The translations under genes and the position numbers were made by a program. The notes beneath the pieces were generated by a model that saw nothing but the letters and a program-made list of their open reading frames with translations, did no database searches and was not told where the DNA came from. A stretch of DNA of 6,838 nt from Bacteroidia bacterium. GTDB lineage: Bacteria > Bacteroidota > Bacteroidia > Chitinophagales > Saprospiraceae. Location of the stretch: assembly GCA_030431945.1 (NCBI GenBank), contig JAUIIF010000244.1, positions 1 to 6,838 on the forward strand. Reading direction: 5' to 3'. Shown one piece after another: positions 1 through 6,409 of this stretch; within the stretch, counting starts at the first letter, position 1; each line of letters opens with the position of its first letter.

Positions 1-452
1 TTACCGGGGTTGCTGGTTAATAGGATGACCGATCTCACGCCCAGGTCTTGCAAGATTTTTCCGGCAGCGGAAAAATCCCGGGCGTCTCGCCGGAAGCCAA
101 CGGCTTCGTACGCATCACCCTGCCCTGCCCCGTTACGCTTGTGGGTAATACTATTCAGTAAAGCAAAGTGTCCGTTTCCCTTGCCCTCCTGGTCTAATAA
201 AATAATAATTCCGCGCTCGGCAGCGCCGATCATGGCCTGCGCGCCATCGAGTTGTTGCTGACAATCGCATTCCGTGCTGTTGAAATAGTGACCAAACAAA
301 CACGATGAGTGCACCCGGCAGAGCACCTCCTCCGCACCGTCTGTTTCCCCGACGTACAAGGCAATGGCCTCCCGTTGCCCATCATAATAAAGTGATTCCC
401 GGAACCTGCCGAAGCGGGTGCGCAAATCGTTCGTAGCGAGCTTTACAATCAT
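1..452 (-). CDS. GTP cyclohydrolase II-like protein (RibA family), C-terminus cut off by window edge
   Basis: Partial gene; 150 codons are visible from the ATG at 452. GTP cyclohydrolase II opens the imidazole ring of GTP, releasing formate and pyrophosphate, as the first step of riboflavin synthesis. Visible hallmarks are the zinc site C51, C62, C64 (VHSSCLFGH then ECDC), a QEGKGNG loop at 88-94, the catalytic pair D123 and R125 in RRDARDF, and the LLTSNPG stretch at 144-150. All are offset by exactly three residues from E. coli RibA as I remember it (C54, C65, C67, D126, R128), so the alignment is gap-free. On that alignment the catalytic Tyr105 becomes I102, the Arg before QEG becomes D87, and the following Arg becomes K91. 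The cyclohydrolase fold starts at the N-terminus with no RibB domain, unlike the RibBA fusions common in Bacteroidota. The fold assignment is firm; the reaction is uncertain, and it may be a paralogue making a formylated intermediate or acting outside riboflavin synthesis. No Shine-Dalgarno is seen. Confidence 0.85.
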   Translation of the reverse strand, partial: MIVKLATNDLRTRFGRFRESLYYDGQREAIALYVGETDGAEEVLCRVHSSCLFGHYFNSTECDCQQQLDGAQAMIGAAERGIIILLDQEGKGNGHFALLNSITHKRNGAGQGDAYEAVGFRRDARDFSAAGKILQDLGVRSVILLTSNPG

Positions 453-474
453 TGGTGTGCTTTTACAAAAAGAA

Positions 475-520
475 GGGAGGTAGCAGCTGCGGCATCAAAA
501 CGCGCAGACCACTACCTCCC
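475..520 (-). terminator. Two-tier hairpin with T-rich tail after the peptidase gene
   Basis: A perfect 9-bp inverted repeat (GGGAGGTAG at 475-483, CTACCTCCC at 512-520) encloses a second 5-bp stem (487-491 with 503-507) and an 11-nt loop. Read on the minus strand the hairpin is followed by TTCTTTTTG, as expected for an intrinsic terminator. It lies about 75 nt past the stop codon of the M28 peptidase gene and 22 nt before the ATG of the GTP cyclohydrolase-like gene. It most likely ends the peptidase transcript, but it could also act as an attenuator in the leader of the next gene. No FMN-riboswitch signature is recognisable around it. The plus-strand reading lacks a T tract. Confidence 0.6.
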
Positions 521-595
521 GGATTCGTTATCCATCAGTCGGGCAAGCCCAGCAAAAAGCGGAAGGTACCCGTTGGCCATATGGGCCGTTCAAGC

Positions 596-2113
596 TTATT
601 TTCTGGTGCCGTAGAGCTTATCCCCAGCCTCCTTGTACTTGTCGCCGTCTACCCACACCGGACGACTGTCCCGATTGGCAATCAGGCGCGCAGCGAGGGT
701 AAAGGCCTGACAATACTCTTTCAGGTAGGTCATGTCAATCGTTTCGGGGTTGTCCGTCACCTGGTGATAATACTTGAAGAGCTCTTCGCTAAATCCGGTA
801 ATGCCAGGAGAGAAACTCAGGGCCGGCATGCCTTTACGGGCAAAACTTACGTTGTCCGAGCGGTCAAAAAGACCTTGTTCCGGAGCCGGGTCATTGATCA
901 CCTTCTTCCCGAAAGCAGCGGCGGCAGCCGCTACCTGTGGGTCAATCCCCGTCCGGTTGGCACCCAGCAGGGAAATTCCGGTTTTGTCATCGTAGCCGGC
1001 ACCGTCGGTATTAAAATTAAAGACCGTTTCTTCCAGCGGGACCAGCGGGTGCTCCGCGTACCACTGGCTTCCCAGCAACCCCATTTCCTCCCCGGTTACG
1101 GCCAGGATGATGATGGAGCGGCGGGTGGGCACCTCGGCAAAGGCCCGGGCTGCCGACAAGAGCGAGATGGTGCCAAAGGCATTATCCCGTGCCCCGTTGA
1201 AGATGCTGTCCTGCTCCGTATAAGCGCCGCCTCCCTGTGCACCGACGCCCACGTGATCGAAGTGCGCAGTCATGATCATGTACTCCTGCTTCAGCTCCGG
1301 GTCAGTCCCTTCCAGAATACCTCCTACGTTAGCACTCTTGATGCTTTCTATTTGCATGCCCGAGCTGGACATGCTTCCGTCAAGACCTTTCTTTTTGGCC
1401 TGCAGCTGGCTTACGAAATCATCCTGAACTTTGATGAAACCGTAGGGGATCGCAGCCGACTGCGTACCGTTGTCCAGGCCAACGCGCTCGCCCCCCAGGT
1501 ACCCTTTAAAAGAGCCCCAGGGAAATGGCAGGGAGTACAGCTCAAAGATGCCAACGGCACCGGCAGCCGCCGCCATAGCGGCTTTCTCACGGATTCCGCG
1601 GAAGACACCTGCCTGACTTACATCTCCGGGAATACCGGCCCGGGTAATTACAATTTTACCCTTTACGTCAAGGTTTTCGTAGTCGTTATGGTTGGTTTCT
1701 TCATCCACCCAACCGTAATTGGCAAAAACGACTTTCCCCGTCGCGCTGGCCGCCGGGCCCCGCATAATGAGCAGGTCCGCCATCTGCGTAAAGGCCAGGT
1801 CGCCCACCATCAGCTTCCCTTCCGTTGGGGAAGCCGTCTTCAGCAAAGGGACGGGTTGCAGGTAGCTGTCTCCGTTAATGGGAGCGTAGCCAAATGCCCG
1901 GAGTTGAGAGGCGATGTACTGGGCGGCTATTTCATTGCCGACACTGCCCGTCCGCCGGCCGGCCAGATAGTCAGAAGCGAGGAAATGCATTTCGCCGGCC
2001 AGTTCCAACTCGTTGAAGGAAAATTCGGGCCAGGACTTATCAATGTCTGCCTGGGCAAGAAGGGTGGTCAGGCCGCTCAGACAGAGCAGCAACGTAAGGG
2101 CTATTTTATTCAT
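596..2113 (-). CDS. Secreted M28-family zinc metallopeptidase with PA-type insert
   Basis: This 505-residue protein is a co-catalytic two-zinc exopeptidase of family M28 (aminopeptidase/glutamate carboxypeptidase type), predicted to remove residues from peptides outside the cytoplasm. Residues 1-22 form a signal peptide ending in LAQA, with probable signal peptidase I cleavage; the cysteine at 11 is not in a proper lipobox. A protease-associated-like insert occupies roughly 115-235. The catalytic domain follows at about 260-480. All expected residues are present: H284 and D286 (AHFDHVG), bridging D310 (ARDNAFG), catalytic base E342 with ligand E343 (TGEEMG), D370 (FNTDGAG) and H450 (YYHQVTDNPE). 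The length is normal for the family and no type IX secretion C-terminal domain is seen. The start fits the signal peptide and the promoter box 4 nt upstream. The gene is separated from the upstream molybdoenzyme gene by 71 bp and probably has its own promoter. The exact substrate cannot be read from the sequence. Confidence 0.95.
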   Translation of the reverse strand: MNKIALTLLLCLSGLTTLLAQADIDKSWPEFSFNELELAGEMHFLASDYLAGRRTGSVGNEIAAQYIASQLRAFGYAPINGDSYLQPVPLLKTASPTEGKLMVGDLAFTQMADLLIMRGPAASATGKVVFANYGWVDEETNHNDYENLDVKGKIVITRAGIPGDVSQAGVFRGIREKAAMAAAAGAVGIFELYSLPFPWGSFKGYLGGERVGLDNGTQSAAIPYGFIKVQDDFVSQLQAKKKGLDGSMSSSGMQIESIKSANVGGILEGTDPELKQEYMIMTAHFDHVGVGAQGGGAYTEQDSIFNGARDNAFGTISLLSAARAFAEVPTRRSIIILAVTGEEMGLLGSQWYAEHPLVPLEETVFNFNTDGAGYDDKTGISLLGANRTGIDPQVAAAAAAFGKKVINDPAPEQGLFDRSDNVSFARKGMPALSFSPGITGFSEELFKYYHQVTDNPETIDMTYLKEYCQAFTLAARLIANRDSRPVWVDGDKYKEAGDKLYGTRK

Positions 2114-2117
2114 ACTA

Positions 2118-2125
2118 CAAAGGTA
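2118..2125 (-). promoter_or_regulatory. Bacteroidota-type -7 promoter box for the M28 peptidase gene
   Basis: The minus strand reads TACCTTTG, an exact match to the Bacteroidota -7 consensus TAnnTTTG, only 4 nt before the ATG at 2113. A TTTTG lies 10 nt further upstream, too close for a standard -33 element, and no good -33 box is visible at the usual spacing. If used, transcription would begin at or very near the start codon, giving a leaderless mRNA. Confidence 0.5.
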
Positions 2126-2184
2126 ATAGTTTATGCAAAACTGGGCGCGGCCGCTGGTGCAAAGTGGCAGACAAATGAGCCGGA

Positions 2185-4329
2185 CTAAGTCGTTAAGCCA
2201 ACTAAAAGCTGTACCCGCTGTCCGGAAAAGGCTGCATTGCCGGAAATGGGGTCCACCAATTGTTCATCCGTGATATCGTTAACGCTAACGCCCGGTGCCG
2301 CGGCAGCCACCGGTAAGTTGGTTCCCTTACGCTGATGACCGAACCCGTGGGGAATGCTCAGTACGCCCGGCATCATCTCTGCGGTAACTTCTGCCGGAAG
2401 CCGGATCGCTCCGGTCCGGGAGGCAATCGTTACTTCCTGACCGGTAGTAATGCCCAGTCGCTCCGCATCCGTCGTATTTACCTGCACGGTACACCGGTTC
2501 TTTCCCTTAGCCAGCCCGGCGACATTGTGCATCCAGCTGTTGTTCGAGCGTAGGTGCCGCCGGCCAATCAGGTAAAATTCATGGTTACTGAGAGCAGGTA
2601 AATCATCCGTTAACTTTTCTGACAAGGCCAGCAGGTGCTCCGGGGCCCATTCCGGCAACAGTTTTATTTTCCGGTCCGGTGTACACAGGATGGTGGCCAG
2701 CCTTGGCACCAAGGGGCCCAGGGCAATCCCGTGCGGGTTGGCCCTGAGCTTGCCCAGACTCAGGCCGGTAAACAGCTTACTCAGTTTACTGAACTTGCCG
2801 TAAGGGCCGGTCAACAAGCCCAGATTCAACAGCCGCTGTGGGGTGCTCCAGTGAAAGAACCTGCTGAGGGGATAGTTGGCCAGTGGCGCCAACTGCTTAA
2901 TGAGTGCCTTGGCAATCTGCCAGTCGTACCACTGGCCCGGCGCGGGCGAAAAAAGGGAGGGTGAATACTTGGCGTTGTTACGTACCGCCAGGTGATTAAA
3001 GACAAAATCATAGTGATCGACCTCCAGAAAAGCTGCCGGGGGCAGGATCAAATCAGCATGCCGCGTCGTTTCGTTCAGGAAGACATCAATACAGACCATA
3101 AAATCAAGCTCCGCAAATGCCCGGTCGAGTTGTTTACCGTTAGGGCTGGAGAGCACCGGGTTGCCCGCGTGGGTGATCATTGCCCGGATTTGCCCCGGGC
3201 CGGGCGTTAATATTTCCTCCGCCAGTACGGCCACGGGCAGCTCCCCTTCCGCTTCCGGCAGGCCCCGAACCCTGCTGTGGTAGCGGCCATAGGTCTTTTT
3301 GTACTGCTTTCTCCGGATCAGGTTAACGGCCGGCGTACTGAACATGGCGCCGCCCTCTCGGTCGAGGTGGCCCGTCAGCAGGTTAATGACCAGGATCAGC
3401 CAATTACAGAGGGTACCGTGTTCCTGAGTGGACAGCCCCATTCTTCCGTAAATGACAGCGCGCTCAGTCGTGGCATAATCCTTACTTAATTGCCGAATAG
3501 TAGCGGCAGGCAGGCCACAAATTCCGGCGACCCGTTCCGGCGTAAAGTCTTTGACGCTTTGTCGCAGCGCCTCCTCCCCACTCAGGAAAGGAGCAAGGTG
3601 AGCACGATTTACCCAGTTATTTGCAAAAACCTGCTGGAGCATGGCCAGCAGGAAATAAACATCGGTTGCTGGTCGGATAAAGTGATGAGCATCCGCGTAT
3701 CTGGTGGTTTCGGTGCGACGGGGATCAAGGACGATCACCTGGCCACCGCGGGCACGGATGGCTTCCAGCCGCGGCTTGGCACCACCGGTACTCATCAGGC
3801 TCCCGTTGGATACGGCAGGGTTCGCCCCCATCACGAGCAGGTAATCCGTCCGGTCAATATCCGGAACCGCCAGGTGAAGGGTATGCCCGAACATTTCGTG
3901 GGCCATAAACTGATGGGGCAATTGATCCATCGAGGTAGCGGAGAACACGTTGCGGGACTTCAGCGCCCGCCGTAAATCTCCCGCAAAGGTCAGGAAACCA
4001 TAATTATGCACCGTAGGGTTACCGAGGTACATCCCTACGGCATCCAGCCCGTACTCCTCCCGAACTGCTTGCAGACGTGCTCCGGCCAGGCTCAGGGCTT
4101 CGGTCCAGCCAATTTCTTTCCAACTGCCGTCGGGCTGTTTCAGCAAAGGGGATTTCAGGCGGCTCGGGTCTTCGTGCAGTTCCGCAATACGAGCGCCTTT
4201 AGGACAAATAAAGCCCCGGCTAAAAGGATCTTTTTTATCACCACGGACGGACAGCACCTTTTCACCATCGTGCTCAATTTCAAGCCCGCACATAGCTTCA
4301 CAAAGATGGCAAACACGGTAATGGAGCAT
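2185..4329 (-). CDS. Molybdopterin-dependent oxidoreductase with N-terminal 4Fe-4S site (DMSO reductase superfamily)
   Basis: This is a bis-molybdopterin-guanine-dinucleotide enzyme of the BisC/formate dehydrogenase superfamily. I choose ATG 4329 (714 aa); an in-frame TTG at 4335 adds two residues, and a stop lies just upstream of that. Numbering here uses ATG as 1. The 4Fe-4S cysteines are C7, C10, C14 and C42 (VCHLCEAMCG, FICPKG), with the conserved electron-relay Lys at 44. Pterin-binding stretches include GANP (168-171), DPRRTET (202-208), GRMGLSTQEHGT (295-306) and GNPV (389-392). A dinucleotide-binding domain covers about 583-710. There is no Tat signal, so the protein should be cytoplasmic. 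At the molybdenum-ligand position formate dehydrogenases have Cys/Sec, whereas this protein reads SATSMDQLPHQ, placing D135 there (S133 is the alternative). No electron-transfer subunit, membrane anchor or cofactor-synthesis gene is adjacent. The C-terminal half (PHGIALGPL, about 532-540) resembles uncharacterised actinobacterial and Bacteroidota members. The superfamily call is firm; the substrate is unknown. Confidence 0.93.
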   Translation of the reverse strand: MLHYRVCHLCEAMCGLEIEHDGEKVLSVRGDKKDPFSRGFICPKGARIAELHEDPSRLKSPLLKQPDGSWKEIGWTEALSLAGARLQAVREEYGLDAVGMYLGNPTVHNYGFLTFAGDLRRALKSRNVFSATSMDQLPHQFMAHEMFGHTLHLAVPDIDRTDYLLVMGANPAVSNGSLMSTGGAKPRLEAIRARGGQVIVLDPRRTETTRYADAHHFIRPATDVYFLLAMLQQVFANNWVNRAHLAPFLSGEEALRQSVKDFTPERVAGICGLPAATIRQLSKDYATTERAVIYGRMGLSTQEHGTLCNWLILVINLLTGHLDREGGAMFSTPAVNLIRRKQYKKTYGRYHSRVRGLPEAEGELPVAVLAEEILTPGPGQIRAMITHAGNPVLSSPNGKQLDRAFAELDFMVCIDVFLNETTRHADLILPPAAFLEVDHYDFVFNHLAVRNNAKYSPSLFSPAPGQWYDWQIAKALIKQLAPLANYPLSRFFHWSTPQRLLNLGLLTGPYGKFSKLSKLFTGLSLGKLRANPHGIALGPLVPRLATILCTPDRKIKLLPEWAPEHLLALSEKLTDDLPALSNHEFYLIGRRHLRSNNSWMHNVAGLAKGKNRCTVQVNTTDAERLGITTGQEVTIASRTGAIRLPAEVTAEMMPGVLSIPHGFGHQRKGTNLPVAAAAPGVSVNDITDEQLVDPISGNAAFSGQRVQLLVGLTT

Positions 4330-4526
4330 GGTCAATCTTTAATCATGGATAGCACCGTAAGGTAGAAATGATTTGGTTAAGCGAAGGCCATACGTCAACA
4401 GTCCGCAAGCTTCAGCCTTGGTCAAAGCCGTCGGTTCTTGGTGCACAGAACTCTCGCGGCCCTGGTCCTACTCACCAGCCACGGTCATCAATCATCAATT
4501 GAACGCCATGCCTTACCTTGCCCGGC

Positions 4527-4534
4527 CAAAGCTA
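4527..4534 (-). promoter_or_regulatory. Possible -7 promoter box for the molybdoenzyme gene in the divergent spacer
   Basis: The minus strand reads TAGCTTTG, an exact TAnnTTTG match, inside the 212-bp spacer between the molybdoenzyme and DinB-like genes. It would give a leader of nearly 200 nt, and I see no -33 box at standard spacing, so it may be chance. The rest of the spacer holds an 8-bp palindrome TCAATTGA (4495-4502) preceded by a short ATCAATC/ATCAATT tandem, a conceivable but unproven operator. No RNA gene or small coding region is recognisable there, and no clear plus-strand promoter was found for the DinB-like gene. Confidence 0.25.
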
Positions 4535-4541
4535 ATTTCCG

Positions 4542-5075
4542 ATGGCCAGCGCTGCAGACACCCTTAACGAAATCCTTCACCAGGCCGCACAAATGCTGGC
4601 GGATAAAGAAGAAGACTTTCTGAATCATCAGCCTGCTCCGGGAAGGTGGTCCCCCAAACAAATTATCGGCCACCTGATTGACTCCGCCTACAATAATCAT
4701 CGCCGGATTTTGCTGGCCATGAACCAAGATCACTTGCGTTTTGTCGGATACAACCAGGTAGATTGGGTGGTAAAGAACCGTTACCAGCAACGCGATATCC
4801 GGGAAGTGGTCTCCACCTTTTTAGCCGTCCAGCAACATTTGGCGGAAATGTTGTCCGGACTACCCCAGTCTTTGCTGGAGCGCCAGACTACCGACCATGA
4901 ATTCGATCGCATGGCCATGCTAAAAATTCCTGCCGGAGCCCCCGCTTCCCTGGGCTTCCTGATCGAAGATTACTTGTTTCACCTGGTCCACCACCTGCGG
5001 CAGATCGACGCAGGTTTTCAAGCTGAATGGCAGCTTGGCTACCAACCAGGCACAAAAGAATTTCGCTTACCCTAA
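4542..5075 (+). CDS. DinB/YfiT-like four-helix-bundle protein (DinB superfamily)
   Basis: This 177-residue protein has the size and pattern of the DinB_2/YfiT group, putative metal-binding four-helix-bundle proteins. Some relatives in Firmicutes are bacillithiol S-transferases; most have no assigned reaction. The family's histidine triad is visible: H44 in IIGHLIDSA, and H147 and H151 in DYLFHLVHHLRQI, spaced as expected for metal ligands. RWSPKQIIGHL (35-45) and FVGYNQVDWV (67-76) are also typical. There is no signal peptide or membrane segment, so it is likely cytoplasmic. The ATG at 4542 gives a complete N-terminal helix; a nearer-upstream ATG at 4508 is out of frame. The gene precedes the GNAT gene by 10 bp, so the two are probably one transcript, which hints at a small-molecule modification or detoxification role, but that is inference only. 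Confidence 0.9.
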   Translation: MASAADTLNEILHQAAQMLADKEEDFLNHQPAPGRWSPKQIIGHLIDSAYNNHRRILLAMNQDHLRFVGYNQVDWVVKNRYQQRDIREVVSTFLAVQQHLAEMLSGLPQSLLERQTTDHEFDRMAMLKIPAGAPASLGFLIEDYLFHLVHHLRQIDAGFQAEWQLGYQPGTKEFRLP

Positions 5076-5085
5076 CGTCTGCCCC

Positions 5086-5562
5086 ATGACCATCCGTACC
5101 GCCACGGCCGGGGATGCACCTGCCCTTGCCCGAATCTTTAACCAGTACGTTGCCAAAGCTACCATGGTCCTCACGCCCAGGACGGCTGCAGACTACCAGT
5201 TATTACTGACAAGCCCGCGTTGCCTTGTCTTCGTCGCTGAAAGTACTACTGGCGAGGTCACCGGTTATGCCTCAGTGAAACCATACAGCGACCGTGGCGG
5301 CTACGTGCTGGCCGGCGAAGTCTCCGTTTTTCTGGACCGGGCCCACGCCGGCCAGGGAACCGGCAGTGCGTTGTACGAACAACTTCTACCCGGTGCCGAC
5401 GCGCTCGGCTACCGACACCTGACGGCTAAAATCTGGGCTGACAATACCGGCAGTATTCGCTTTCACCGGCGTTTTGGCTTCCGGACGGTAGGCACCCAGG
5501 TAGGCATTGGCTGGGTAAACGAAAAACGAGTGGATGCAGTTATCCTGGAAAAGGTCTGGTAA
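5086..5562 (+). CDS. GNAT-family N-acetyltransferase, phosphinothricin/YncA-like
   Basis: This 158-residue protein should transfer an acetyl group from acetyl-CoA to an amine. The opening IRTATAGDAPALARIFNQYV (3-22) is characteristic of the PAT/MnaT (YncA) group, which acts on phosphinothricin-like compounds, methionine sulfone or related amino acids. Motif A lies at about 76-100, with beta-strand VSVFLD and the CoA pyrophosphate loop AGQGTGSAL (88-96), a Q-x-x-G-x-G/A type. Motif B is around 115-132 (IWADNTGSIRFHRRFGF), and the C-terminal strand VDAVILEKVW ends the fold as in relatives. I chose ATG 5086 over the in-frame ATG at 5035 because the family alignment starts there and the longer form would overlap the DinB-like gene by 41 bp; the short form starts 10 bp after its stop. 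Its stop codon lies in the inverted repeat shared with the converging NIPSNAP gene. The substrate is not determinable. Confidence 0.92.
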   Translation: MTIRTATAGDAPALARIFNQYVAKATMVLTPRTAADYQLLLTSPRCLVFVAESTTGEVTGYASVKPYSDRGGYVLAGEVSVFLDRAHAGQGTGSALYEQLLPGADALGYRHLTAKIWADNTGSIRFHRRFGFRTVGTQVGIGWVNEKRVDAVILEKVW

Positions 5563-5576
5563 ACGCCAGGTTTACC
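5558..5576. repeat. Perfect inverted repeat spanning both stop codons of two converging genes
   Basis: GGTAAAC (5558-5564) and GTTTACC (5570-5576) flank a 5-nt GCCAG loop. The plus-strand stop TAA of the GNAT gene (5560-5562) lies in the left arm and the minus-strand stop TAA of the NIPSNAP gene (5572-5574) in the right arm, placed symmetrically. Neither strand has a following T tract, so it is not a classical intrinsic terminator, but the hairpin could protect or end both transcripts. An overlapping CTGG/CCAG pairing (5556-5559 with 5566-5569) competes with it. Confidence 0.55.
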
Positions 5577-6333
5577 CGGGCACCAGGAAAGTCTTACGGA
5601 TATTGGAGACAGTATTGGCGTACTTCTCTTTCTGCAACATCGCCTTCCAGTCCGGGTGATTGCCGAAGGTCGACCAGTTCGCATTCCGTTCCTCCATATC
5701 CCGGAAGTGCAGCATGTAGACGAGCGACGGCCGGTACGGACCGGCGATCATTTTCCCGAAAAATACCGGGTGCAATCCTACTTCATGGAAGAGGACAATT
5801 TCTTCGTCGTTGAACATGGCGGTTTTGCGGCGGACGGCATCCTCACTGTACCCTTCGTAGGTGCGCAATTCGAAAAGGCCGGCCTCCGGCCCGGGGAAAG
5901 CGACTTCAGGCATCCCGGTAAACGCCAGCATTAATTGCGAAGCGTACCGGTTATAAATTGGCTGGCCGGGCGGGATGGCGTCATACGTTTTACTCGCCGC
6001 TAAGAAATCAGCACCCGCTTCCAGCTGTTGAGCCTGTACGTAAGTTTCAGCGTCAGGGTAAGCGATGAGGAGCCAGAGGTTCGCCGGTTCACTGTTCCCC
6101 AATTCTTTCAGCAACTTCGGTGCCGGACAACCTAATTTCTCCAAAGCGGGTGAAAGTACCTGCGCCAGGTACTCCCGGAGGGCCCGCTGCCCGCTGCCCC
6201 CGAACTTAATTTCGTACGTCCGCAGCTCTATCAACTGGCGCTCGCCAGCGGCGGGCGAGGGGGGGAAAGGGGCAGCGCTGAGGCCCAGGGGAAGCGCAGC
6301 GGCAGCTGCCGCAATAAATTTTCTTCTTTGCAT
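5572..6333 (-). CDS. NIPSNAP-family protein with twin-arginine signal
   Basis: This 253-residue protein contains two NIPSNAP-type ferredoxin-like (dimeric alpha-beta barrel) modules. The first covers about 34-135, beginning LIELRTYEIK; the second covers about 152-250, beginning LFELRTYEGY and including FHEVGLHPVFFGK and the family's closing pattern FGNHPDWKAM (223-232). The molecular function of bacterial NIPSNAP proteins is not settled. The N-terminus reads QRRKFIAAAAAALPLGLSAA, a twin-arginine signal (RRxFI followed by an Ala-rich hydrophobic stretch), so the folded protein is probably exported to the periplasm; the low-complexity PFPPSPAAGE at 22-31 follows the likely cleavage site. The ATG at 6333 is the one that yields this signal, and no further in-frame ATG occurs nearby upstream. 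It lies 76 bp downstream of csaA on the same strand and converges with the GNAT gene, leaving 9 bp between them. The length is usual for two-module members of the family. Confidence 0.93.
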   Translation of the reverse strand: MQRRKFIAAAAAALPLGLSAAPFPPSPAAGERQLIELRTYEIKFGGSGQRALREYLAQVLSPALEKLGCPAPKLLKELGNSEPANLWLLIAYPDAETYVQAQQLEAGADFLAASKTYDAIPPGQPIYNRYASQLMLAFTGMPEVAFPGPEAGLFELRTYEGYSEDAVRRKTAMFNDEEIVLFHEVGLHPVFFGKMIAGPYRPSLVYMLHFRDMEERNANWSTFGNHPDWKAMLQKEKYANTVSNIRKTFLVPG

Positions 6334-6347
6334 GATGCGGAAATATT

Positions 6348-6355
6348 GAAAAGTA
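6348..6355 (-). promoter_or_regulatory. Candidate -7 promoter box for the NIPSNAP gene
   Basis: The minus strand reads TACTTTTC, matching TAnnTTTG at seven of eight positions, 14 nt before the ATG at 6333. An AT-rich stretch with TTTATT lies about 22 nt upstream, a weak -33 candidate. The 76-bp csaA-NIPSNAP spacer shows no T-tailed hairpin, so read-through from csaA is equally possible. Confidence 0.3.
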
Positions 6356-6409
6356 AGTTTTGTTGATTATCCCCGAATAAAGGGCATCCGGAAAAGGAAC
6401 AGCGAAGGA

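Noticed and set aside
453..595. FMN riboswitch before the GTP cyclohydrolase-like gene
   Set aside because: The conserved FMN-riboswitch core is not recognisable in this 143-bp spacer; only a terminator-like hairpin is seen.
452..2188. A 578-codon open frame on the plus strand opposite the peptidase gene
   Set aside because: It is in exact codon register with the peptidase gene and its translation shows no recognisable domain; it exists only because the sense gene avoids TTA, CTA and TCA. The sense product has a complete M28 active site.
2335..4365. A series of shorter plus-strand open frames opposite the molybdoenzyme gene
   Set aside because: Most share the same antisense codon register and break where TTA, CTA or TCA is used; none resembles a known protein, and the sense protein is clearly real.
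4510..4541. Possible plus-strand -7 boxes TACCTTGC and TAATTTCC before the DinB-like gene
   Set aside because: Each matches only six of eight consensus positions and neither has a -33 element at normal spacing.
5035..5085. Longer form of the acetyltransferase starting at the in-frame ATG at 5035
   Set aside because: The extra 17 residues lie outside the GNAT fold and overlap the end of the DinB-like gene; the start at 5086 fits the family and leaves a 10-bp gap.
5558..5931. The 12-base string GGTAAACGCCAG occurring near 5558 and again near 5919
   Set aside because: The second copy lies inside the NIPSNAP coding sequence (residues around LAFTGMPE) and there are only two copies, so it is most likely chance.
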